32,137 nt of DNA from IMG/VR virus record IMGVR_UViG_3300042516_000813, positions 1 to 32,137 of that record. The stretch is one strand, 5' to 3'. Shown here piece after piece: positions 8,173-17,797 of the stretch (positions are counted from its first letter, which is position 1; each line of letters starts with the position of its first letter). This DNA is from a virus. Below the pieces are notes generated by a model that was not told where the DNA came from, did no database searches, and saw nothing but the letters and a program-made list of their open reading frames with translations. Position numbers and translations under genes: made by a program.

Positions 8173-8711
8173 TGGCAGATCCAGTCACAATTGCGGCACT
8201 AGCGGCGGCAGCATCTGCGACATCGTCTCTGATGTCGACCGGGCAGCAGCGTCAGGTCGGAGCCGCGCAAGCGCGGCAACTTGAGGTTGAGGCCGGCGTG
8301 GCTCGGCGTCAGGCTGGACTTGAGGCAGAGGCGCTCGGTCGTGAGACTCGTCGCCAATTCGGCGAACTGCGAGCGGCTGGCGCACAATCTGGGCTTTTGG
8401 AGTCCGTATCCTTCGGCGATGTCTACAAGCAAGCCGCGACCGCGGCGGAGCTCGATGCGTTGTCTCTGGCATATCAAGGCGAGACGCAAGCGCAGAGCTT
8501 GCTGACCGAGGCGCGCATCACTCGCGCTGCGCGGCCATCATGGGTGCAAGGCATTTTGCAGGCTGGATCTGCGGCACTCGGCGGTTACACCGGCGCGGGC
8601 GGCACGCTCCCTGCGCCAAGAGCGCGAACGACGACGCCGGCTGCGGCTACGCCAAAGCGCGCCCCATCGACAATGACCACGGTTTCCCCGCGGCGTATTG
8701 GCCCGAGGTGA
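8172..8711 (+). CDS. internal virion protein B-like (gp14 type)
   Basis: A 179-residue alanine-rich, mostly helical protein corresponding by position to T7 gp14. Residues 1-125 form a long helix-forming segment (repeated Gln-Ala-Glu-Arg) with QFGELRAAGAQSGLLESVSF in the middle, a pattern common to phage internal proteins B. The tail from about residue 140 is rich in proline, threonine and basic residues and is probably disordered. It likely leaves the capsid with the DNA and helps build the ejection channel. It starts at TAATG behind AGGA. Confidence 0.65.
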   Translation: MADPVTIAALAAAASATSSLMSTGQQRQVGAAQARQLEVEAGVARRQAGLEAEALGRETRRQFGELRAAGAQSGLLESVSFGDVYKQAATAAELDALSLAYQGETQAQSLLTEARITRAARPSWVQGILQAGSAALGGYTGAGGTLPAPRARTTTPAAATPKRAPSTMTTVSPRRIGPR

Positions 8712-8714
8712 TAT

Positions 8715-10778
8715 ATGGCAAGGCTTGAGTTCTACAGACAGCAAGTCGTCCCGCGGATCGCTACACCTAGCACGCGCGGGCTTGCGGCTGTTGGCGCTCA
8801 GGCTGCGGAGACGGCAGAGGCGGTTGCTCGGGGTGCGGTCGCTGTCGGCCAGTTGGTCGGCGAGCGCAATCGCGAAATCGAAAAGCGGCGCGAGGATGAG
8901 GCTGCAATCGACGCATCATCACGCGCTATCCGCATCAAGTCGCGCTGGCTAGACAAGTCCAGCGAGCTTGAGCAGCAAGCCATCGAGAAAGACGAGCTCG
9001 ACGATTACACCAATCGCGCTGCCGAGGCTTACCGCGAAATCGCGGATGAGGAGGTCAACCAGGCTCAGTCCGATCGCGCCCGTGCGTGGCTGCGAGGACA
9101 AGCCGAGCAGTTTGGCCTCAACGTGCAAGAGAGTTCGCTGCGTTGGCAAGCGAATGCCAAGGTTGACCGCGACATCAACAAGGCCGAGCAATCATACGAA
9201 TCTGGTCGCCTTTTGGTTGCAGCAAAGCCGGAAGATTACGAGTCCGTCAAAAACGATGTCGGTTTGCAGTTCGCAATCTTGCCGCCGGACAAGCGCGAGC
9301 GAGCGTGGGCAAAGGCGAGAAGCAATCTCGCTCTGGACGCCGCGCTTTCATCGATGCGCGCCAATCCGGCTGCTATGCAAAAGGCGCTGGAAGCGGAACC
9401 CGGCAAGTCGCCTCTCGCGTTTATCAACGACCTCGATCAGGACGATCGCACTCGACTGACGGTACAGACGGAGGCTGAGATCGAGCAGATCCGCCGCGAG
9501 CAGGAGCGTCGGCGCGCAGAGATGCGCGATGTGCTGCGCGATGATGTCGCGAACCAGACCGCGCTGATGAGCGTAGGCGTCATGCCAGAGAGCCCGATCC
9601 CGCGATCGCGATTCGTTGCCGCTGGCATGGGCGATGACTACGACAGTTATTCGGAAGCGTTCAAGCTCGCTCCGATGATGAACTCGCTTGCCAATATGAA
9701 CCGGCAAGACGCAGTCACCATGATTGAGGGTCTCAAGCCAAAGACCGAAAAGGGCGCTGCCGATGCGGTCAAGCGTTACGAATTCGCGCTGAAAAACTAC
9801 ACGAACATCGTCAAACAGCAAGAGGAAGATCCCGGTGCATTCCTAATCCAGAACTCTCCATCCCTGCGCGCAGCCTATACCGCAATCGGCGAAGCCCAGA
9901 CGCCGGAAGCATCAACTGCTGCTGCTCAAAATTACGCTCGGCTGGCTGTGACCGAGGCGAAAAGTATTGGCATCCAGAACCCGGCCATCCTGCCTAAGAA
10001 CGTCGCTGACGATCTTGTGGCCCGCGTCTACGGCAGACCGGGTGACGACAAGGCAATCGTCGGCTCTTCGGTGATCCTTGCCGAGCGCCAGAAGTGGGGC
10101 AAGTATTGGCCGAACGTGTTCGCTCAAGTCGCTAAGGATCTGCCGGGATCGGCTGCGGTGATTGGCGCTGGCATGCGCGAGAAGCCGGCCGACCGATTAA
10201 TTGAGCTGTCCGCGCTCTCTGAGAAAGAGCTCGGTGCGTTGCTGCCTTCCGACAAGGCTCCGAAAGATGTTCGCGACAAGGTCAACGATGTGATGAGCGA
10301 CATATTCGCATCGTTCCAAGGCCAGCAAGGTGATGCAGCGATGATCGCCATGCTTGAGGATTCGGCCTATCGGCTGGCGGTCGATTACGCACGCGCCGGC
10401 AAGAGCATTAACGATGCGGCCGATCTAGCGTATTCCGAGGTTGTCGGAGAGCGGTATGTGCTTTCCGAAATCGAGGACAGCATGGTGCGAGTGCCGCGCC
10501 AGAATGCGATGCCGAATCGCGTATTGCGCAGCGGGCTGACCATTGCGAAAAACAAGGCCGTGAAGGATCTCGGTTACAGCAGAATCCGCGATGCGTACTG
10601 GCAGACGCTGCCGAGCGACGATCGGGTGGCGCTGATGTACGACCGCGAGCCCGTACTCGACAAGAGCGGGAACCCGGTGATCTATACATGGGAAGAATTG
10701 CGAAACCTTAGTGCGACAAAGGAAGAGACGATGCGCCCACAAATGCGAGAGCTCTCGCGTGCCACGCTCGGTCAATAG
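8715..10778 (+). CDS. internal virion protein C-like (gp15 type)
   Basis: A 687-residue, highly charged helical protein placed between the gp14-like gene and the giant gene, the position of T7 gp15. The N-terminus MARLEFYRQQVVPRIATPST is typical of podophage internal core proteins; residues 45-190 are a long coiled region with many Glu, Arg and Gln. ELEQQAIEKDELDDYTNRAAEAY is one such heptad-like stretch (about residues 85-107). The protein would be ejected into the host periplasm as part of a trans-envelope tube. No enzyme motif was found. GAGGTGA sits at ideal spacing before the ATG. Confidence 0.72.
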   Translation: MARLEFYRQQVVPRIATPSTRGLAAVGAQAAETAEAVARGAVAVGQLVGERNREIEKRREDEAAIDASSRAIRIKSRWLDKSSELEQQAIEKDELDDYTNRAAEAYREIADEEVNQAQSDRARAWLRGQAEQFGLNVQESSLRWQANAKVDRDINKAEQSYESGRLLVAAKPEDYESVKNDVGLQFAILPPDKRERAWAKARSNLALDAALSSMRANPAAMQKALEAEPGKSPLAFINDLDQDDRTRLTVQTEAEIEQIRREQERRRAEMRDVLRDDVANQTALMSVGVMPESPIPRSRFVAAGMGDDYDSYSEAFKLAPMMNSLANMNRQDAVTMIEGLKPKTEKGAADAVKRYEFALKNYTNIVKQQEEDPGAFLIQNSPSLRAAYTAIGEAQTPEASTAAAQNYARLAVTEAKSIGIQNPAILPKNVADDLVARVYGRPGDDKAIVGSSVILAERQKWGKYWPNVFAQVAKDLPGSAAVIGAGMREKPADRLIELSALSEKELGALLPSDKAPKDVRDKVNDVMSDIFASFQGQQGDAAMIAMLEDSAYRLAVDYARAGKSINDAADLAYSEVVGERYVLSEIEDSMVRVPRQNAMPNRVLRSGLTIAKNKAVKDLGYSRIRDAYWQTLPSDDRVALMYDREPVLDKSGNPVIYTWEELRNLSATKEETMRPQMRELSRATLGQ

Positions 10779-10788
10779 GTGATATCGC

Positions 10789-13700
10789 ATGAGCTTTGAC
10801 GGACTGTTGTCGATTCGCCGGCCCTACGAGCGCCAAGTCGAAGTGCGCGAGCCGACGCTGGGCGAAGAGCTCATCGAGGTGGGGCGCGAAGCATTCGAGT
10901 TCAGTCCGACGCAATCTATCGTCCGCGGGCTGGAACTGCAAGAAGCCCGTCGCAGCAAGAACATCTTGTCAGCAGAAAGCGCCCGCGCCCAGCTTGGCAA
11001 TGCGGGACTGCGCGAGCAGTTGACCGTGCCAGATCAAGGCATCAGTCAAGAGGCGCTCGACATCCTCATTCGTCGCAAGCAGATTGAGAATCGGCGCGCT
11101 GATCTCTATTCCAGAAGTCCCGGCGGTTTCGGTCGCGGCGCAGCTAAACTTGGGGCCAGCCTCGGGTATTCGCTCTTTGATCCGCTAAACATTGCCACGG
11201 CATTTGTGCCTGTGGTCAGTCAGGCTCGGTATGCGGCCATGCTCAGAGCGCAAGCCGGACTGGTTGGCCGCACCGGAGTGCGTGCCGGCGTCGGTTTTGT
11301 CGAGGGCGCTGCCGGTGCCGCGTTGGTTGAGCCACTCATTCTCGGCGTAGCTCAGGCAGAGCAGGCCGACTATGACGGCGCTGACTCCCTGCTCAATATC
11401 GCATTCGGAGGCATTCTGGGCGGCGGTCTGCATGCCGTGGGCGGCGCTGGGTACGAGGCCGTGCGCCGCCTCAGAGGGCTTGAGGCGCTGCCTCCGCGCA
11501 CCGATGTTGAAGCTGCCGTGCAGCAGGCTCTCGCTGAGTCGCGCACCGAGCTGCCGAGCGCGCCGAATGTGCCGCCGCCGGTTAAGGTGGAGACATCCAA
11601 GCGGTTTGAACCGTCGACCGTGCAGCCCGCAGACGCCTACACCGAAGCTGCGCAACGGATTCTGAAAGAGCTCAACAGCATTCTCGACCTCGATCCGAAC
11701 AACACCAAGCAGGTGTCTCTGGCTACGGGAGAGAAGGCAGTATCGATCACCGAGTTCGTGCGCCGCGCTGGCGGCATTGTCGATCAAGGTGGCGAGCTCT
11801 CAGCCAGAGACGTTACCAACAAGACTGCGCCCGGTTTGGTTCGCAAGGACACGCCGGAGAATCGGCAGATCGCAGGCATGGACTCCGTGCGCGAGCGCCT
11901 TTTCGACGCCGGATATTTCCCAGAAAAGACCGACTACAACCAGATCAGCGACTCCGAGATATTCGACGCGCTGGCCGAGGACATTGCCGGCAATCGAGTA
12001 TGGCAAGGCACGGTACGAGACAAGCTCTCCAAGTTTATCGGTGGCCGCGATTACATCTCGCTCATGGAAGCCGAAGGCTTCAGCCGCAATATGTCTGTGG
12101 CGCAGATCGCCGATCGGCTGCGAGCGATGGACGATGAGGCCCGCGCCGAGTTCGACGTTGCCCGCGAGATTGACCCCGAGACGCTGCGCGAATACGAAGC
12201 CTTCGCAGAGCGCCTTAACGCACAGAATGCCGCGGTCAATATCGTCGACTCGCTGAATCCAGAAACCCGCCGCGCTGCGCTGCAGACTGGCGTGGCTCAA
12301 GCGATGGATGCCCGCGATATCAGCGTCGAAGCCATTGTCGGCCTTGATCCGTCGATTGCCCGCGGTGGCGAGGACTTCCCGCTGCAGTCTGCGCGCAATG
12401 CTGCCATTGAGAACTCACGCCCCGATCAGGCCGCGCTGGTGGACTTCGAGGCTGCTGCCGAGACGCCAGATCCGCGACGAGTGCCGATGCTAGACGCGGC
12501 CGATTCCGCGCTCGCCGATGCCCGTGCTGCGGCTGATGAAGCCGTCAATGCGGTCAATGCAGAAGGCGAGTTCCGTCGCAGCCTGATGGTGCAGGAAGAG
12601 CCGCAGCAGTTCGGCGATGTGCCGGTGACAATCGACAATATCGCCAACGTCGAAGCAGCCTTTGAGCGTGCCCGCGGCAAGACGTTCCCGAATAACCGAA
12701 CATTCAAGAAGGAAATCCAAGACGCGGTTAATGCCGCGGCTACGGACGCCGCGGTCGATCTCACGGAGATGACGCCTGCCGTTGAGCGATACCTAATCCG
12801 TATGGCTGTGCGCGAGGCTCGGGTCGCCCTGCGCGATAACGCCAATGCGGTCGGCTGGTACAACGAGAAGGTCACCAAGGCGCTGCGCATCATTTCGCTG
12901 ATTCACCCCGAGATTATGAAGAGCCGAGAGGATCGGTTCGCATTCACTTGGGCGCTTGCCGTTACATCGAACGGGCTGAAGGTCGACAAGAACTTCGATC
13001 TTGCGATGAGGGCATACGAGGCTTGGAAAAAGACCGGCCGCATGCCAAGCGACATTGGCATCGGTACCGCCTCTAGCGCCATCAATAACTCGCTAGAGCT
13101 CTACAACGTGATGCTCAAGCAGCACGGATTCGATGCGCTTGAGAATTTCATGCGATCGAAGGACACGGTCAAGAAAATCGAGGCGTTCTCGGGCCTTGAG
13201 GTTGGCGGAGAGAACCTTTCGACGCAGGTCTACGGCTCGGCCATTCTCGGCCCGAAGATCGGCAACGGATTTTTCTCAAACTTGTACGGCAACTTCGAGC
13301 AGCTCACGATCGACCGCTGGCTCATGCGTACTTGGGGGCGCTGGACTGGGACGCTGATTGAGGAAAACCCGACGCAGGTCGCGGCCAAGAGAAAGTCACT
13401 TGTCTCGCTTATCCGATTGCTAGGCAAAGATGAGCGCAAACAACTTGAAGGCATCATTGGCAGGAAGATCGCTCTGGCTCGGCCGGACGAGATTGCGTTC
13501 GCCATTGCCAAGGCCAGTACCAAAAAGGCAAACAGAACGGCTGTTAATAAAATTGGGGCAGGATTTTCTGAAGAAGCATTGAGCTCGATTGTTGGCTCGT
13601 TGAAGAAAAACAAAGTCCGAATCGGCCTAGGTGATGAGATTCGCAAAACTGGCAATGCGCTCGCAAAGTATATTGACGGGCAGAAAGAAGCTCCGTCTGG

Positions 13701-16700
13701 CCCACCTGAGCGCGCCAGTCTTCGCAAGGTGTTCGGCGCTGCCCTTGAGCAGCTCCAAAAAGACAACCCAGAGTTAACAATGGCTGACATGCAAGCCTTG
13801 CTCTGGTATCCTGAGAAGAGGTTATACGATGCAGCGGGTGCAGCAGATGAAGCAGTCGAAGCCGGATATGCAGACGATGCAGCCCCAGACTACGCCAACG
13901 CAGCGGCAAAGCTTGCCGAAGGACGAGGAGTCTCCAGAGACAGAATCGACGGAGTCACTCGAGCAGTTGACGAAGAGCTACAGGCCGAGCAACGCGCAGG
14001 ACGAGCAGGACGAGCTGGTCAGCGAATTTCTAACTCTGCAGCGTTCACAGTAAATGAACAGCTCCAACTGTATCTCGATTTCGGGCCAGTTCCGACTCAA
14101 AGCGGCCCGCGAGCTGTCGCAGCCCAACGCGCCGCAGTCAAAGCGGTGGATGATCTACGATCCTCCTCCGACCTACTTGCACTCTCCTTGTCGCGTGATT
14201 TCGCTGCAAGACAGAGAGTCTCGCTTGTCGGGCAAAAAGTAAGCTCGACCGAGGACTTCGCCACGCTTGCTCAGGTCTACCGCGATCCGCGGTTTGAGAC
14301 GCTGCGCTATGTCTTTGTGGACGATCAAGGGAATATCGTCGGGCAGGCTGGCGCGACGTCACGCCTTCCTGCGGCTGCGGCCGGCTGGATTGGGCCAGAA
14401 GCCACGGACTTCTTTAACGAGCTCATCGATCGCGCATACGGAATCGGCGCTCGCGGTGTTTATCTTTTACACAATCACCCGAGCGAGATCGCCAAGCCAA
14501 GTTCGTCTGACATTGAGTTCACTACAAGCGTTGCCAAGTTTTTCAAAAGGCGCGGCATGGAATTCCGCGACCATGTGATTATCGATACCAACGAGTACAC
14601 CGTAATTAAGGCAGACGGGGCATCCGAAACAATCAAGAAGGACTTCGGCCAGCCAAGTCAGTTGCGCCTCAAGAAGATGGCGAGCATGCCAATCCAAAAC
14701 GGAGAGGTGCTTGCCAGTCTTGCTAGAGAGTTGAAGTTTGATAGCAAATCGACTGTGCTGATTGCTACGAATAACCGCTATATCGTCCAGAACATCGTCG
14801 AAGTTCCGCAAGACAAAATCATGTCTTACGGCAGCACCCCGCAAGAACAAGCTCGCGCGATGTTCGCTCTGCGCAGGATTGCGCTGGCGAGCGATTCGTC
14901 ATTCATCTTTGCCGTGACCCGTGACTATGCGTCTGCACAGGCGATGCGCAACGTGGCGCTCGATACTATCTTCATCGATGAGAGTGGGCGCGCAAGCTCC
15001 GTCGGGGCTGCGCAAGCTCGTGGTGGCCGCATCATTCCGAGCGACCGCAGGGCTCGATTGTCGCCAGAAACTAGCGAAACATTCCTGCCATTGCGCGACC
15101 TTGATGCTGCCGAGGCCATGCGCCAAAAAGGCGTGTTCGAGGAAGGCGCTGTCTACAATGCCGGCGATACCAAGGATCAGATGCGCCCGTTCGATGAGGC
15201 GATCACCCGCGCAGAGATGTATGCGCAGGCTATCCGCGCCGCCGCCGATCGCGTCGGCAATGACGATGCCGCAAGAAGCGCGATGCAGATGGCATCGAAG
15301 GGCCAGCTCACGGCAATGGAGATCGACACGTTGCTGGCGCGGCTGAAGGATGAGAACACCCGCGTTCGCTCAACGCTCCGAAAAGCGCAGGAGCAATTCA
15401 CGGCAGCAGACAAGATTGACTCACTCGAAGGCGATGCAACCCGCGCGGCCAACTCGCTCGCCAACAACATCAAGCTCGACGCCACAATCGCTGCCCGTAA
15501 CGCCGCGCTCAGTCTCGCGGCGCGCACCAAGGCTGTCGGTCGCATCCTTACTCAGTTCGCAGACAACCCGTCAGAGGGTTTGCTGTCTCTGCTCGGCGGT
15601 TCGTCATTCGCCCGGTTCGGCTCCAAGGACTCGGCGTTCCATTGGCAGCGCACCTACTTCACCCGCTGGACGAAGGGCATGCTCGCCGAGATGGAGAAGG
15701 AAGGGCTCGTCGAGGGATTCGCGAGCGATGCCTACTCACGCGATGTTGCCCGCGCCCTGTACCAGATGGGTCGCGATGAGCCTCGCCTTGAAGGGCTCGA
15801 CCCGACCGCGGTCAAGATCGCCAAGATCGTCTACAAGTACCGCGAGGACTCGCGCAACACCCGCAACCGATTCGGTGCGTGGATTCGTGACCTAACGGGA
15901 TACATCACCCGCCAGCAGCATGACTTCATGAAGATCCGTGCGGTGAGCGACAAGGACTGGAAAGACTTTGTGCGCCAGCGCATCGATGTCGAGCGATCGC
16001 TCAAGCCGGGGCAGAACCTTGAGGAGTTCCTCGATGTCGTCTATGCCGACCTCGCCGCTGGGCGTCACCTGTCTGCGATCGATGACGAGGCCGCGGCCTA
16101 CACGGCACCGGGCTCGCTCGCTCGCCGAGCCTCGCAGTCTCGCGTCATCTACTTCAAGGATGCAGATGCCGAGTTCGATTACCTGACCGAGTTCGGCGTC
16201 GGCAAGCTCAACGAGGCAATCCTCGGCGATCTCAGTCGCGCAGCCCAGCAAGCCGGCTTGATGCGCGTGCTCGGCCCCAACCCCGGCTACACGCTCAAGG
16301 CGGTCATGGCCGAGGTCGAGGCTGGCCTTGTGCGCACGCCAGAACTGCGTGGCGAGTTTGCCGATGCCCGCGACACGGCAGAAGGCCTGCTCTCAATGCT
16401 CGACGGCACGGCCAATGTCCCCGGCAAGTCGATGGCCGCTCGCGTCGGCTCCAACGTGCGCGTCGTGCAGGCGATGGCAAAGCTCGGCGGTGCGGTCATC
16501 TCGGCCGTCACCGACCTGCCCGTATACGCGAGCCAGATCAAGTATCAGGGCCGCGGCGGTCTGTTCTCTGGTATTGCCGAAGGTATCGGTGGCCTCCTGC
16601 AGGGCCGCGCCAAGGGCGAGCGCAAGCGCATCCTCGGAATGATCGACACGGTGGCCGACAATCTCGTTGGCAGCGTGGCGACCCGGTTTGATTCGGACGA

Positions 16701-17787
16701 CCTCATGTCTGCCGGATCGGCTGACCTGATGCGGATCTTCTTCCGGCTCAATGGTCTGCAATGGTGGACGGACACCCTGCGCGAGAGCATGGAGCTCGGC
16801 ACCGCGAACTGGCTCGGCTCTCTCCGCGATACCTCGTTCGACGGTCTTGACGCCAATGCCAAGCGCCTCTTCGACCAGTACGGCATCACAGCCCCAGAGT
16901 GGGACGTCATTCGTCAGGGCGTTATCGATGCCGCCGACAAGCGCACCTATGTCGTCCCCGAGCAAATCAACCAACTCGACATCGAGGTGTTTCGCAACTA
17001 TCTGGGCAAGATCGGTCGAGAGCCAACGGATGCTGCAGCCGCCACGGCTCGTCGTGATCTGGCCGATCGCTTGCGCAACTTCATCATCGATCAAGCCATG
17101 ACCGCCGTGATCGAACCAGACATTCGGTCGCGTTACTTCTGGGTGCGCGGCCTGCGACCGGGAACTTTCTGGGGCGAGGCAGCTCGGTTCATTGCTCAGT
17201 TCAAGGGGTTCCCGACCGCGCTCACCCGGCAGGTGTTTGGTCGCGAGATCTACGGTCGCGGCTACGGCTCGCTGTCGGAATACCTCAAGTATGGCAAGGG
17301 CGACATGCTTGGCCTCGCTCAGATGATTCTGATGATGACGGCGTTCGGCTATATCGCCATGTCGGCGAAGGATCTGCTCAAGGGCAAGACCCCGCGAGAT
17401 CCCGAGAACCCGCAGACTTGGCTCGCCGCCATGCTGCAGGGTGGCGCGCTCGGCATCTATGGTGACTTCCTGCTCGGCCAGTCAAACCGTTACGGGCGCA
17501 ACATCATCGACACCTTAGCTGGCCCGACATTCGGCGTCATCGGTGACCTTGATGAGCTGCGCCAGCGGGCCATGCGCGGCGACGATGTGGCCGCATCGGC
17601 CTTCCGCATCCTGATCGCAAACACCCCATTTATGAATCTGTTCTACAGCCGTATAGTCCTCGACTACCTTGTGCTGTACCAGATCCAAGAGGCATTGAAC
17701 CCCGGTTACTTGAGACGCATGGAGCGTCAGGTGGAGCGGGAGCAAGGGCAAGAGTTCTTGCTCGCGCCTTCAGAAGCTGTGCAATGA
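10789..17787 (+). CDS. giant DNA-ejection polyprotein with JAMM (RadC/JAB-like) metalloprotease motif
   Basis: A 2332-residue virion protein at the place of T7 gp16, probably ejected with the genome. Layout: charged N-terminus; Gly/Ala-rich hydrophobic segments (about 110-225); a GGIVDQGGELSARD region (about 328); a helical domain at about 610-870 with FPNNRTFKKEI and SREDRFAFTWALAVTSNGLK; WYPEKRLYD and an Ala-rich linker (about 1005-1090); a JAB domain with E1170 (RFETLRYVFVD) and HNHPSEIAKPSSSD, giving H1228-x-H1230-x10-D1241 and PSxxD; then a gp16-like C-terminal third with amphipathic and hydrophobic helices (LGLAQMILMMTAFGYIAM, about 2175-2195). The full set of JAMM ligands is present, so proteolysis is plausible. 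Phage polyvalent proteins are known to carry such domains. No lysozyme or transglycosylase motif was seen. AGGTGA precedes the start. Confidence 0.85.
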   Translation: MSFDGLLSIRRPYERQVEVREPTLGEELIEVGREAFEFSPTQSIVRGLELQEARRSKNILSAESARAQLGNAGLREQLTVPDQGISQEALDILIRRKQIENRRADLYSRSPGGFGRGAAKLGASLGYSLFDPLNIATAFVPVVSQARYAAMLRAQAGLVGRTGVRAGVGFVEGAAGAALVEPLILGVAQAEQADYDGADSLLNIAFGGILGGGLHAVGGAGYEAVRRLRGLEALPPRTDVEAAVQQALAESRTELPSAPNVPPPVKVETSKRFEPSTVQPADAYTEAAQRILKELNSILDLDPNNTKQVSLATGEKAVSITEFVRRAGGIVDQGGELSARDVTNKTAPGLVRKDTPENRQIAGMDSVRERLFDAGYFPEKTDYNQISDSEIFDALAEDIAGNRVWQGTVRDKLSKFIGGRDYISLMEAEGFSRNMSVAQIADRLRAMDDEARAEFDVAREIDPETLREYEAFAERLNAQNAAVNIVDSLNPETRRAALQTGVAQAMDARDISVEAIVGLDPSIARGGEDFPLQSARNAAIENSRPDQAALVDFEAAAETPDPRRVPMLDAADSALADARAAADEAVNAVNAEGEFRRSLMVQEEPQQFGDVPVTIDNIANVEAAFERARGKTFPNNRTFKKEIQDAVNAAATDAAVDLTEMTPAVERYLIRMAVREARVALRDNANAVGWYNEKVTKALRIISLIHPEIMKSREDRFAFTWALAVTSNGLKVDKNFDLAMRAYEAWKKTGRMPSDIGIGTASSAINNSLELYNVMLKQHGFDALENFMRSKDTVKKIEAFSGLEVGGENLSTQVYGSAILGPKIGNGFFSNLYGNFEQLTIDRWLMRTWGRWTGTLIEENPTQVAAKRKSLVSLIRLLGKDERKQLEGIIGRKIALARPDEIAFAIAKASTKKANRTAVNKIGAGFSEEALSSIVGSLKKNKVRIGLGDEIRKTGNALAKYIDGQKEAPSGPPERASLRKVFGAALEQLQKDNPELTMADMQALLWYPEKRLYDAAGAADEAVEAGYADDAAPDYANAAAKLAEGRGVSRDRIDGVTRAVDEELQAEQRAGRAGRAGQRISNSAAFTVNEQLQLYLDFGPVPTQSGPRAVAAQRAAVKAVDDLRSSSDLLALSLSRDFAARQRVSLVGQKVSSTEDFATLAQVYRDPRFETLRYVFVDDQGNIVGQAGATSRLPAAAAGWIGPEATDFFNELIDRAYGIGARGVYLLHNHPSEIAKPSSSDIEFTTSVAKFFKRRGMEFRDHVIIDTNEYTVIKADGASETIKKDFGQPSQLRLKKMASMPIQNGEVLASLARELKFDSKSTVLIATNNRYIVQNIVEVPQDKIMSYGSTPQEQARAMFALRRIALASDSSFIFAVTRDYASAQAMRNVALDTIFIDESGRASSVGAAQARGGRIIPSDRRARLSPETSETFLPLRDLDAAEAMRQKGVFEEGAVYNAGDTKDQMRPFDEAITRAEMYAQAIRAAADRVGNDDAARSAMQMASKGQLTAMEIDTLLARLKDENTRVRSTLRKAQEQFTAADKIDSLEGDATRAANSLANNIKLDATIAARNAALSLAARTKAVGRILTQFADNPSEGLLSLLGGSSFARFGSKDSAFHWQRTYFTRWTKGMLAEMEKEGLVEGFASDAYSRDVARALYQMGRDEPRLEGLDPTAVKIAKIVYKYREDSRNTRNRFGAWIRDLTGYITRQQHDFMKIRAVSDKDWKDFVRQRIDVERSLKPGQNLEEFLDVVYADLAAGRHLSAIDDEAAAYTAPGSLARRASQSRVIYFKDADAEFDYLTEFGVGKLNEAILGDLSRAAQQAGLMRVLGPNPGYTLKAVMAEVEAGLVRTPELRGEFADARDTAEGLLSMLDGTANVPGKSMAARVGSNVRVVQAMAKLGGAVISAVTDLPVYASQIKYQGRGGLFSGIAEGIGGLLQGRAKGERKRILGMIDTVADNLVGSVATRFDSDDLMSAGSADLMRIFFRLNGLQWWTDTLRESMELGTANWLGSLRDTSFDGLDANAKRLFDQYGITAPEWDVIRQGVIDAADKRTYVVPEQINQLDIEVFRNYLGKIGREPTDAAAATARRDLADRLRNFIIDQAMTAVIEPDIRSRYFWVRGLRPGTFWGEAARFIAQFKGFPTALTRQVFGREIYGRGYGSLSEYLKYGKGDMLGLAQMILMMTAFGYIAMSAKDLLKGKTPRDPENPQTWLAAMLQGGALGIYGDFLLGQSNRYGRNIIDTLAGPTFGVIGDLDELRQRAMRGDDVAASAFRILIANTPFMNLFYSRIVLDYLVLYQIQEALNPGYLRRMERQVEREQGQEFLLAPSEAVQ

Positions 17788-17797
17788 GGATTGAACC

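Noticed and set aside
13829-14242. Two plus-strand open frames inside the giant gene, with high G/C at third positions
   Set aside because: The third position of that frame is the G-rich first position of the real frame. The main frame keeps recognisable segments (WYPEKRLYD, DYANAAAKLAE) across the region.
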